A stretch of 10,794 nt of DNA from Acidimicrobiaceae bacterium (GCA_003485885.1 DNHM01000237.1:1-10794); one strand, 5' to 3'; positions 1 to 5,807 are shown, counted from the first letter of the stretch. Numbers and translations: made by a program. Notes: a model not told the origin generated them from the sequence alone.

Positions 1-387
1 TAAATTCTCGCTGATATCAACCGCCAATGCCTTGAGCGGTGACACATACACAACCTGTGCCGTGTTGGCCATGAGCGTGCCGGCGTCGTGGCGCTTATAG
101 AGCTGGTCAATCGAGACCAAAAATGCCGACAGCGTCTTGCCCGAACCCGTAGGAGCAGCAACCAGTGTGTCGTTTCCCGCCGCGATGGAAGGCCACGCGT
201 GCTCCTGAGGAGGGGTCGGGCCTAGTGGAAAGGAGCGCGTAAACCAGGTGCGGACAGCGGGATGGAAGTCCGCTAATGCAGGGAACGAAGGTGGGCCAGG
301 CGCGTCAAATTGCAGTTGCCGGGCGTGCCCCACCGCCGTAACCGAAGAGCTCGTGAACGGGGTAAGAGGAAGGTCAGTGATGGCCAT
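1..387 (-). CDS. Lhr-type DEAD/DEAH ATP-dependent helicase, N-terminal part (runs off left edge)
   Basis: The reading frame starts at ATG 387 and is open to the window edge, giving the first 129 residues of a much longer protein. An in-frame TGA lies two codons upstream of the ATG, so the start can hardly be earlier. Visible parts are a Q-motif-like region around PTPPQ (57-61), the Walker A motif APTGSGKT (78-85) and motif Ia SPLKALAVD (116-124). The stretch FHPAVRTWF before the Q-motif and the form of motif Ia are characteristic of the Lhr (large helicase-related) superfamily 2 group. Known Lhr proteins are 3'-5' nucleic-acid translocases linked to DNA repair. The DEAH box and the C-terminal Lhr domains lie outside the window, so the subfamily rests on the N-terminus alone. 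The first 36 residues are a non-conserved lead-in. No clear SD site precedes the start. Confidence 0.88.
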   Translation of the reverse strand, partial: MAITDLPLTPFTSSSVTAVGHARQLQFDAPGPPSFPALADFHPAVRTWFTRSFPLGPTPPQEHAWPSIAAGNDTLVAAPTGSGKTLSAFLVSIDQLYKRHDAGTLMANTAQVVYVSPLKALAVDISENL

Positions 388-470
388 AGTGCGTCAAAAA
401 GCAACCTACACCAGGGGTGTGACAATCTCAGGCGGTCCGGAATGGCCCAGTTGTGCACCTTGCGGTGCGA
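388..470. other. Spacer upstream of the helicase gene
   Basis: I see no gene here. It should hold the helicase promoter. A TAGGTT hexamer read on the minus strand, 15 bases before the ATG, is a possible -10 box that would give a leader of only about 8 bases. A short inverted repeat, ACACC-AGG-GGTGT, lies at 408-420; its 5-base arms are too short to mean much. Confidence 0.3.
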
Positions 471-616
471 TCAGTCAGTAGCCAGTTCAGTGGACGCGAG
501 CTGATTGTGCTCATCGTGTTTGGCGCGGTACAACGCCGTATCCGCAGCACCGATTACGTCAACGGACCTGACAGCTTTCGGCGAGCGCCCATGCCGAGGC
601 AGGCGACGACACAAGG
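471..616 (-). pseudogene. Remnant of a GGDEF (diguanylate cyclase) domain C-terminus
   Basis: Read on the minus strand in the frame that ends at TGA 473-471, the DNA encodes VIGAADTALYRAKHDEHNQ (557-501). The core ADTALYRAK lies at 545-519. This closely fits the end of GGDEF domains, where a helix with the pattern AD.ALY.AK is followed by G/H-x-N and a short variable tail. Upstream, the same frame reads basic, non-GGDEF sequence (about 576-620). A neighbouring frame reads VVACLGMGARRK, which resembles the preceding TVSIGVA strand, so at least one frameshift seems likely. There is no start codon, no GGEEF signature and no room for the rest of the domain, because the methyltransferase gene ends at 617 on the same strand. 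I take this as a decayed, truncated gene left at the junction. What it belonged to cannot be seen. Confidence 0.6.
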
Positions 617-1522
617 TCAGCTTCGGGCGTCGATGCGAGAGCGTAGATGAGCTATGTGTTCATGGCCGATCCCGCAGCAACCGCCAATGATCTGCACGCC
701 GCTGTCGATCCATCGCATACAGGCCTCGGCGTAGTCTTCGACAGAGATAACATCGATGAAGACCCACTTCGGATGTTCAAAAACACCGCTCTGCGCATAG
801 ACCCCAATCGGGCCGCTCCAGTGTTTCTTCACGACCTCAAGGCAGAGATCGATATCTTCGGTCTCCGAATGCATGACGGTGATGACTTCTACCGGTTCAG
901 CCGCGAAGCGTTGCATGAACGCCTCGAGTGTGACCGTGCGCTCCCACATCCACGGCACGCCGTGGCTGAGCACACATGAGACACCCAGCCAGACCGGTAG
1001 ACCAGTCGCCAGTGCCCCCTCGAGACACACTTCTGTTTGTTCAATGTCGCGCATCATCTCAAGCACGATGATGTCGACACCAGCTTCGGTCAGGATGATC
1101 GCCTGTTCGGCAAAGTTTGCTCGGGCGATCTCGACGTCGGGAAACGGCCCACCCTGGCGGCTGGTTGACATCGACCCGGCGATAAGCACCTCGGGTCGTC
1201 CTGCCTGATCCCGAGCCTCTATGGCGAGCGCAACCGCTCGTCGATTGATCTCTGCGAAGTGTTCTTCTTCGCCTGCACGGGCAAGCAGATGTCGGCTCGA
1301 CGCGTACGTGTTGGCGATGATCAATTCGGCGCCGGCATCAATATGAGCACGGTGCACCGCCCGGACATCGTCGCCATGGGTTAGGGCACTGACGCCGCAC
1401 CACGCGTTCTCGACCATGGGTACGCCGCGCCGCTCAATATCAGTTCCCGTCGCCCCGTCTATGAGGATGAGTTCGCCGTTCGCTAGTCGAATACCCAGTT
1501 CTGAAGTCGCGTTCATGGACAC
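617..1522 (-). CDS. Homocysteine S-methyltransferase family protein with variant zinc site
   Basis: This is a 301-residue TIM-barrel protein of the family of MmuM, BHMT and the N-terminal domain of MetH, which move a methyl group to homocysteine through a Zn-bound thiolate. Supporting marks are LIDGATGTDIERRG near the N-terminus (20-33), NTYASSRHLL (71-80), and the C-terminal IIGGCCGIGHEHI (278-290), whose C282 and C283 are two of the three zinc ligands. The third ligand, a Cys in a V-N-C motif in classical members, lies where this protein has VMHSE with H218, so His probably replaces Cys. A subgroup with M-H-[ST] here exists as far as I recall, and its methyl donor is not known to me. The start is GTG 1522 or ATG 1516. 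A TAATTT box (1537-1532) lies 9 bases before the GTG and fits a very short leader. The gene diverges from the unknown-function gene at 1625. Confidence 0.85.
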   Translation of the reverse strand: MSMNATSELGIRLANGELILIDGATGTDIERRGVPMVENAWCGVSALTHGDDVRAVHRAHIDAGAELIIANTYASSRHLLARAGEEEHFAEINRRAVALAIEARDQAGRPEVLIAGSMSTSRQGGPFPDVEIARANFAEQAIILTEAGVDIIVLEMMRDIEQTEVCLEGALATGLPVWLGVSCVLSHGVPWMWERTVTLEAFMQRFAAEPVEVITVMHSETEDIDLCLEVVKKHWSGPIGVYAQSGVFEHPKWVFIDVISVEDYAEACMRWIDSGVQIIGGCCGIGHEHIAHLRSRIDARS

Positions 1523-1546
1523 AACGATGCCAAATTAAGGCGCACG

Positions 1547-1560
1547 AAACACGGGTGTTT
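1547..1560. promoter_or_regulatory. Palindrome in divergent promoter region
   Basis: AAACAC-GG-GTGTTT has six paired bases on each side of a 2-base centre. It lies between the divergent methyltransferase (start 1522) and unknown-function (start 1625) genes, where an operator for either would sit. No regulator gene is adjacent, so its role is a guess. Confidence 0.3.
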
Positions 1561-1611
1561 GTGGCCGACAACCAGAAAATCGAGACGGTTCTCTCAACTA
1601 TCCACCCAGCG

Positions 1612-1617
1612 AGAGGA
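1612..1617 (+). promoter_or_regulatory. Shine-Dalgarno site of the unknown-function gene
   Basis: AGAGGA lies 7 bases before ATG 1625. This decides the start there, over a longer in-frame GTG start at 1559 whose extra 22 residues are basic and unremarkable. ATG 1628 is the next possible start. Confidence 0.65.
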
Positions 1618-1624
1618 TATTCAT

Positions 1625-2224
1625 ATGATGGAGCACGTAACTGCTGTTGTATACACGCATGCCCATCACATCGAAGGTGGACTCTTGATAGCCGAGCGGT
1701 TGTCGGAAAAGCTCAATGATCCGAACACCGACTTCATCGAGCTACACGATGCCCGGATTACGAGCCTGCTGCAAGGCGTGGACAGTGCAGGTTCTATGTG
1801 GCCAATCGCCACGATCCCCAAAGCCTCGATCTTGCTAGCCACGCTAGATACGCAAGATCATGAGAGCCCCGAGACACGGCTCTACAAGTTCGAGTCGAAG
1901 AAAAAGAGTTACTTCGGAGCGATCGTGGGCCCGTTTGAGGTCTACGGCACCGGACATCTGCAGTTCGTGGATACCCCAACTCGAGTGCTCACTGACCAGC
2001 TGCAGTCGTACTTCCCGGTTACCAATGCCACGATTTTACTAGGTCAACGCCAAGGCGATAATCGCATTAGTACTGGCTTGGCGTTCGTGAACCGGAACAT
2101 GGTGCAGGCGCTCACACTGACTCAGGACGCGGGTGGTTTCGTCGCCACAAACAATCCTTCGGTAAGCACAAACGTGGGTGCATCCGCATCTGGTTCGGGC
2201 CGTAGCCAGTCGCTCACCGGCTGA
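1625..2224 (+). CDS. Protein of unknown function with two related modules
   Basis: This is a 199-residue soluble protein with no signal peptide or membrane segment. I do not recognise it with certainty; the pattern resembles a small beta-rich domain of unknown function (DUF6812-like), from memory only. The N-terminal part (about 6-46) reads VVYTHAHHIEGGLL, then RLSEKLN, then FIELHDARI. A second stretch (about 98-139) reads IVGPFEVYGTGHLQF, then RVLTDQLQ, then FPVTNATI. Both have a strand with a central Gly, then R-L/V-L/S...L, then an [HN]-A/D-[AT]-x-I end, so an internal duplication is likely. Between them, IPKASILLATL (64-74) looks like a strand. The last 30-odd residues are Ser/Gly/Asn-rich and are encoded by DNA that is also the 3' end of the convergent methyltransferase gene. 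That suggests the tail arose by loss of an earlier stop codon. Confidence 0.72.
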   Translation: MMEHVTAVVYTHAHHIEGGLLIAERLSEKLNDPNTDFIELHDARITSLLQGVDSAGSMWPIATIPKASILLATLDTQDHESPETRLYKFESKKKSYFGAIVGPFEVYGTGHLQFVDTPTRVLTDQLQSYFPVTNATILLGQRQGDNRISTGLAFVNRNMVQALTLTQDAGGFVATNNPSVSTNVGASASGSGRSQSLTG

Positions 2225-2922
2225 GTCGCAGAGCGAAGATCATCGAGAAGTTCACGCCGCACGTCGGCCGGTACCGACATATTGTCGGCCCATGGTTCGA
2301 ACATCATCTTCTTTCCCATAGTTTCGAAGGCCGTTACCACCAGGCCGGCATCAGCGATGAGCTCAGCCCACTCGGTAGCAGGCAGACATCGCAGATGGCT
2401 CAGGTCTCTGCGCCGTTCAAAGTCGTCACACCAGACGGCTGAGGCAGGGTCCTCTGGTGCAAGGTTATCGACCAAGCCGAACACGCCCCCGGGACGAAGT
2501 ACTCGGGCCACCTCGTGCACAAAAGCGGCAGGATCAGAAAAATGGTGGGGAGCGATCCGACAGGTCACCAGATCGAACGTCGCATCGTCGAACCTCAGCG
2601 CGTGAGCGTCTGACTCAGCGAAGGTCACATTGCTGATGCCACGAGTAGCGGCAAGGTTCTCGGCAACGATGAGCATCTCAGGCGTGACATCGGATGCGAT
2701 GACGGAGGCGACGTGTTCGGCAACGGCGAACGCCGTGTGGCCAGCCGCAGTGGCGATATCTAGAGCATGCCAGTCGGACTGGGGAGCGAGCATCTCGACG
2801 ATGCGGCCCAGGCTTGCCCCCTTCGCATGCACGGTCGAAGTTGCATAGTTGATTGCGTTCTTACCGAACTGGCTCATCGACGCTGTTAACACGGTTGCGG
2901 CGTGGCTGCTCTCGTCTTCCAT
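2122..2922 (-). CDS. Class I SAM-dependent methyltransferase (Methyltransf_11/UbiE-like)
   Basis: Taken from ATG 2922 this is a 266-residue methyltransferase with a Rossmann-like SAM fold. Motif I is ALDIATAAGHTAF (53-65), with Ala where many relatives have a Gly. The acidic end of strand 2 is SDVTPEML (77-84), motif II is DAHALRF (105-111) followed by FDLVTCRIAPHHF, and motif III is LRPGGVFGLVDN (142-153). The C-terminal GLFVATKP is the usual ending of this group, so the 3' end is real even though it overlaps the convergent gene. The substrate cannot be told from sequence. The start is either ATG 2922, preceded by TACTCT 6 bases upstream as in leaderless genes, or ATG 2877 (MSQFGKNA), where family similarity begins; neither has an SD site. 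A longer in-frame start inside the dioxygenase gene is rejected. It diverges from tryptophan dioxygenase across 105 bases, so co-regulation is possible. Confidence 0.87.
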   Translation of the reverse strand: MEDESSHAATVLTASMSQFGKNAINYATSTVHAKGASLGRIVEMLAPQSDWHALDIATAAGHTAFAVAEHVASVIASDVTPEMLIVAENLAATRGISNVTFAESDAHALRFDDATFDLVTCRIAPHHFSDPAAFVHEVARVLRPGGVFGLVDNLAPEDPASAVWCDDFERRRDLSHLRCLPATEWAELIADAGLVVTAFETMGKKMMFEPWADNMSVPADVRRELLDDLRSATQPVSDWLRPEPDADAPTFVLTEGLFVATKPPAS

Positions 2923-2928
2923 CTCGCC

Positions 2929-2934
2929 AGAGTA
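2929..2934 (-). promoter_or_regulatory. Candidate -10 box, leaderless methyltransferase
   Basis: TACTCT on the minus strand is followed by six bases (GGCGAG) and then ATG 2922. This TANNNT-N6-ATG layout places the predicted transcription start at or next to the start codon. No good -35 hexamer is seen 17 bases upstream. Confidence 0.45.
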
Positions 2935-3015
2935 GGCCCGACCGGTTGCGCTCACCTCGGGTCTGGCCCCACACAAGCGCCGCATCCGAACGGCACTGGC
3001 TGCAGAGACGAACGT

Positions 3016-3021
3016 TACGAT
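3016..3021 (+). promoter_or_regulatory. Candidate -10 box, leaderless tryptophan dioxygenase
   Basis: TACGAT is followed by six bases (CGCAGT) and then GTG 3028, the start expected from family alignment. There is no SD site. The same TACGATCG octamer occurs before the dehydrogenase gene at 5592-5585 on the minus strand. Confidence 0.5.
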
Positions 3022-3027
3022 CGCAGT

Positions 3028-3807
3028 GTGACGACCTATGGCGAGTACCTCAAGATCGACGAGCTTCTTAAGCTGCAGGAACCTCGGAGCGAGCCTGAAG
3101 AACACGACGAGATGCTCTTCATCATCATCCATCAGGTCTATGAACTGTGGTTCAAACAGATCCTGCATGAACTCGATCGGCTCGTCGCTCACCTGCGGGG
3201 CGATGAACTCGCACGGGGTGGCCATCAGCTCCGGCGTGTACGCCACATCTTCAAGACGATGGTTGGACAGATCGACATTTTGGAAACCATGACGCCGCTC
3301 GAGTTCCTGTCATTCCGACGTTTCCTTGACGAGAGCAGCGGCTTCCAGTCGGTGCAGTTTCGCGAGCTCGAGTGCCTTCTCGGTATCGCCGACACGTTTG
3401 ACCCCGAGTGGTTCAAAGGAGATGACGGTGAATACAACCGCCTGATCAAGCGGATCGAAGAACCTACCTTGTGGGATGCGTTCGTGGGTTACCTGCATCG
3501 CAACGGCCACCCCATGCCAGAATCGGCAACATCTCGGGACCCCAAGGCGGCTCTTGAGCCAGATGCTGCAGTCCAGGCGGTCATCGTGAACGCTTACCGG
3601 AACGACGTCCGACTGTTGAGTTTGTGCGAGGCGCTGACCGATCTCGATGAAGCGCTCCAAGAGTGGCGCTACCGCCACGTGATGATGGTGCAGCGCACCA
3701 TCGGCACCCGTATGGGAACCGGCGGCAGCTCAGGGGTGGACTATCTCAAGGGCACGCTCTTTCGACAGTGTTTCCCAGATCTTTGGGCGGTGCGGAGCCA
3801 GTTCTAG
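3028..3807 (+). CDS. kynA: Tryptophan 2,3-dioxygenase
   Basis: This haem enzyme opens the indole ring of L-tryptophan with O2 to give N-formylkynurenine, the first step of the kynurenine pathway. From GTG 3028 it has 259 residues, close to the length of compact bacterial members. Diagnostic parts are TYGEYLKIDELL (3-14), HDEMLFIIIHQVYELWFKQ (26-44) with distal-pocket H35, and FLSFRRFLDESSGFQS (93-108) with R97, expected to bind the substrate carboxylate. RHVMMVQRTIG follows, with H217 as the expected proximal haem ligand, then GTGGSSG (230-236) and the FPDLW ending. An upstream in-frame ATG (2902) would add 42 residues unlike the family and is rejected; the TACGAT box at 3016 supports the GTG. 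No kynurenine formamidase or kynureninase gene is nearby, so the window does not show whether the pathway feeds NAD synthesis, anthranilate or something else. The 3' end lies 14 bases from the convergent lipoprotein gene. Confidence 0.95.
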   Translation: MTTYGEYLKIDELLKLQEPRSEPEEHDEMLFIIIHQVYELWFKQILHELDRLVAHLRGDELARGGHQLRRVRHIFKTMVGQIDILETMTPLEFLSFRRFLDESSGFQSVQFRELECLLGIADTFDPEWFKGDDGEYNRLIKRIEEPTLWDAFVGYLHRNGHPMPESATSRDPKAALEPDAAVQAVIVNAYRNDVRLLSLCEALTDLDEALQEWRYRHVMMVQRTIGTRMGTGGSSGVDYLKGTLFRQCFPDLWAVRSQF

Positions 3808-3821
3808 GAACCAGCCGGACG

Positions 3822-4652
3822 TCAGCCGAACTCGATGGTGCTCAGGACCTCGGTTGCTAGGCGCACGGCATCGCTGTACCGACCAGGGTTCTCAAGGCTC
3901 TCAGCCGAGATGATGACCGCGCCGCTGGGATGGTCGATGACCCAGAGCCGCATGCGGGCTGGCGGGAACCAGCCGAGTTGGTCATTGCTTGCTGCGGCGA
4001 TTTCGGTGATAAACGCCCGATCTGGGCTCTCGGCGGTTCCCTCGAACACCCGAGTCGGGAATCCGGCAATCGAGACTGCATCGAGTTCCAACAGATTGGC
4101 AAAGACCGCATCGGAACTGAGGTACGTGATGAGGTCGCCGTAGGAGCCGATGGCAGTGCCGTCGGCTTCAGCCATCGGCGTGAAGATGTCGACTTCGGCG
4201 TTACGTTCGTCGTCGACGTAGATGAGGGTGTGTCCGCCGAGTTGGAGCACCGGGTGCGCCTCGGCCAGCCTGAAACGAGCGCCCTGAACCGGGATCGCAA
4301 CAAGTCCGGGCCCTACCGTTACTGGCTGGAACTCTGCCTCAGGGGCGCTGGTAGGTAGCGGCGGTGGCCCCGCTGGAACCGGCACAGTCGTGGGCGCAGG
4401 TAAGGCGGTGGCCTCCGCAGTAGGTGCCGGTGTAGCTCCAGATGTAGGCGTGGTTAACGGGGCCGAGGTCGGAGAAACAGCAGGCAGTGTCGGCTCAAAC
4501 CGGGGAGCCACGGTTGGTTGCACGATTGCGGTTGGTGCGACAGGGGCCTGGGTGGTGTTGATGCTTGGCGTGTCAACAACACACGCCGAGACGACAGTGG
4601 CCACGGCTATCCCGATGATTACCTTCCACCACAGCTGGCCCACCCAATGCAT
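3822..4652 (-). CDS. Putative lipoprotein with Pro/Thr-rich linker, unknown function
   Basis: This is a 276-residue exported protein. The N-terminus has one hydrophobic segment (about 8-22) that ends in the lipobox VSAC, giving predicted cleavage before C24 and lipid anchoring on the outer face of the membrane. Residues about 26-113 form a Pro/Thr/Ala/Ser-rich linker, typical of actinobacterial lipoproteins that hold a domain away from the membrane. The rest (about 114-276) is a globular domain that I cannot name. It contains AIPVQGARFRL, a TLIYVDDERNAEVDIFTP stretch, AGFPTRVFEGTA and a VIIS(A)ES...ATEVLSTIEF ending, a pattern seen in small alpha/beta domains of secreted proteins. It lies 18 bases after the dehydrogenase gene on the same strand and could be cotranscribed. 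A TAGAGT box six bases before the ATG suggests its own leaderless transcript as well. Confidence 0.82.
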   Translation of the reverse strand: MHWVGQLWWKVIIGIAVATVVSACVVDTPSINTTQAPVAPTAIVQPTVAPRFEPTLPAVSPTSAPLTTPTSGATPAPTAEATALPAPTTVPVPAGPPPLPTSAPEAEFQPVTVGPGLVAIPVQGARFRLAEAHPVLQLGGHTLIYVDDERNAEVDIFTPMAEADGTAIGSYGDLITYLSSDAVFANLLELDAVSIAGFPTRVFEGTAESPDRAFITEIAAASNDQLGWFPPARMRLWVIDHPSGAVIISAESLENPGRYSDAVRLATEVLSTIEFG

Positions 4653-4658
4653 ACAACA

Positions 4659-4664
4659 ACTCTA
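4659..4664 (-). promoter_or_regulatory. Candidate -10 box, leaderless lipoprotein gene
   Basis: TAGAGT on the minus strand is followed by six bases (TGTTGT) and ATG 4652, in the 18-base gap after the dehydrogenase stop codon. No SD site is present. A TTGACA occurs farther up, inside the dehydrogenase 3' end, but 23 bases away, which is too far for a normal -35. Confidence 0.42.
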
Positions 4665-4670
4665 GAGACT

Positions 4671-5579
4671 TCAGTAGCCAGCGTGGGTGTCAACCGGGCC
4701 AAGCAGTTCCTGACCGGCGAGATACCGCTCAACATTCTGTGTGACCCGTTTCGCCAACAACTCCAAGCCCATCTCGGGTGTGTTGGCTACGTGAGGTGTG
4801 ATCAGGCAGTTCGGCAAGGTCCAGAACGGGTGTCCGTCCGGCAGCGGTTCGGGTTCGGTCACATCAAGCGCAGCGCCACCGATTGACCGTGATTCGAGCG
4901 CTGCGACGAGCGCGCTGTGGTCGATGTGGCCGCCACGGGCGACATTGATGATCCACGCAGTGTCTTTCATGAGCGCGAGCTCAGCCCGGCCGATGACACC
5001 TTGGGTTTCGGGTGTAAGCGACAGAGCGAGAATGACCGCGTCGGCGTGGGGAAGTACCTGGTGGAGTTCGGCCAACGTACGGGTCGCATCCGCTTCGGGG
5101 AATGCCGCGTCGGTGCGGCGAAGCACGGTGACATGGCAGCCGAATGGAGCGAGCAACGGCATGAGTTCTTCGGTGATGCCGCCGCCGCCCAGGATGACGA
5201 CGTTTGCTCCGTGCAGATTCTGGCCGACTGGCGCAGCCCATGTGGTTTCGCGTGCATACCCAGCGAGATGACGGAAGCCAGCAAGCAGCATGCCAAGCGC
5301 CGCTTCGGCGACCGGTTGGGCGTAGACACCCTTGCCGCAGGTCCACAGTCGGTCGTTGTCAAGCATGTGGAGGAAAGGTCCGATCCCTGCGTACGGGAGT
5401 TGCACCCAATCCATCTCGTCGTGCAGTAACTCGGGGAATGCCTCAGGGTTCTGCGGGTCAGCCCAGATCAGCGCCGTCGCCTCGGAGGCAGGAACTACGG
5501 GCATGCCGGCGGCTTCGACTGCTGCCATCAGCTTGGTCTTTCGCCAACATTCGGGTTCGACCGCAATTGCCTTATCCAT
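4671..5579 (-). CDS. D-isomer-specific 2-hydroxyacid dehydrogenase family protein
   Basis: This is a 302-residue cytosolic NAD(P)-dependent oxidoreductase of the D-2-hydroxyacid dehydrogenase family, which interconverts 2-keto acids and D-2-hydroxy acids. The catalytic triad is visible: R215 in NVARGGHID, E244 in DVTEPEPLP and H263 in ITPHVANT. The nucleotide-binding loop reads ILGGGGITEEL (129-139), so the third glycine of GxGxxG is Thr. VLRRTD (152-157) follows the second strand; Arg there could favour NADP, but this is only a hint. The substrate domain is built from the first about 100 and last about 30 residues, as usual. The protein is slightly shorter than the typical 310-330 residues. 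Substrate is unknown; glyoxylate or hydroxypyruvate reductase-like activity is the default guess. The start at ATG 5579 has TACGAT seven bases upstream and no SD site. Confidence 0.9.
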   Translation of the reverse strand: MDKAIAVEPECWRKTKLMAAVEAAGMPVVPASEATALIWADPQNPEAFPELLHDEMDWVQLPYAGIGPFLHMLDNDRLWTCGKGVYAQPVAEAALGMLLAGFRHLAGYARETTWAAPVGQNLHGANVVILGGGGITEELMPLLAPFGCHVTVLRRTDAAFPEADATRTLAELHQVLPHADAVILALSLTPETQGVIGRAELALMKDTAWIINVARGGHIDHSALVAALESRSIGGAALDVTEPEPLPDGHPFWTLPNCLITPHVANTPEMGLELLAKRVTQNVERYLAGQELLGPVDTHAGY

Positions 5580-5586
5580 GGATTCG

Positions 5587-5592
5587 ATCGTA
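5587..5592 (-). promoter_or_regulatory. Candidate -10 box, leaderless dehydrogenase gene
   Basis: TACGAT on the minus strand is followed by seven bases (CGAATCC) and ATG 5579. It shares the octamer TACGATCG with the tryptophan dioxygenase promoter. Confidence 0.5.
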
Positions 5593-5673
5593 TCTGGGCG
5601 AGCGCTGCCGGGTCATGCCGGGACAATCTCGTCGACCAGTAGTCGGTGATTCTTTCGACTCTGCGGGTGCGAA

Positions 5674-5691
5674 ACCACAGGTACATGTGGT
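5674..5691. promoter_or_regulatory. Operator-like palindrome upstream of guaB3
   Basis: ACCACAGGTACATGTGGT pairs with itself at 8 of 9 positions per arm; only the seventh pair (G against A) fails. It lies about 90 bases before the dehydrogenase start and 128 before guaB3, in the shared spacer. Size and symmetry fit a dimeric repressor site, but no second copy or nearby regulator gene is seen. Confidence 0.35.
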
Positions 5692-5782
5692 CAGAGTGGC
5701 GTGTGGGGGACATGCATCCTGATGTTGTCCCGCGTGACAAGGTCTACATCGTTGATCCACGCCTGGCTGGAAGCCCTGTGTA

Positions 5783-5788
5783 TAGAGT
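5783..5788 (+). promoter_or_regulatory. guaB3: Weak candidate -10 box for the guaB3 operon
   Basis: TAGAGT matches TANNNT and is identical to the box before the lipoprotein gene. Transcription would start near 5795 and leave about 25 bases of leader, enough to include the SD site. No convincing -35 is seen at normal spacing. Confidence 0.25.
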
Positions 5789-5807
5789 CATTCTTTAGCA
5801 GTCGAAT

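Larger units (their letters stand above)
5646..5798 (+). other. Possible small ORF in the dehydrogenase-guaB3 spacer
   Basis: An open frame from GTG 5646 (other starts GTG 5667, ATG 5685) to TAG 5796 could encode up to 50 residues. The part VVPRDKVYIVDPRLAG has a protein-like composition. I recognise no family and see no SD site before any of the three starts. It lies in the 240-base spacer 5580-5819, which must hold the divergent promoters and otherwise shows no gene. It may equally be leader DNA or chance. Confidence 0.18.

Noticed and set aside
873..1208. Long plus-strand frames opposite the homocysteine methyltransferase gene
   Set aside because: Ser/Thr/Arg-rich shadow translation with no family pattern; the minus-strand gene explains the open frame.
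1559..1624. Longer GTG start for the unknown-function gene
   Set aside because: The AGAGGA site is placed for ATG 1625, and the extra basic residues would be read through that site and the palindrome.
2902..3027. ATG 2902 as start of tryptophan dioxygenase
   Set aside because: The added 42 residues overlap the methyltransferase start region and do not resemble the family; similarity begins right after GTG 3028.
2923..3246. N-terminal extension of the methyltransferase to 3246
   Set aside because: It would lie antisense inside the well-supported tryptophan dioxygenase gene and has no methyltransferase features.
4967..5362. Overlapping minus-strand frames in other phases within the dehydrogenase gene
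   Set aside because: Arg/Pro/Ser-rich shadows of the dehydrogenase; the catalytic triad fixes the true frame.
5724..5739. Short inverted repeat TTGTC-N6-GACAA before guaB3
   Set aside because: Five-base arms are common by chance in this much sequence and no T-run or second element supports a function.
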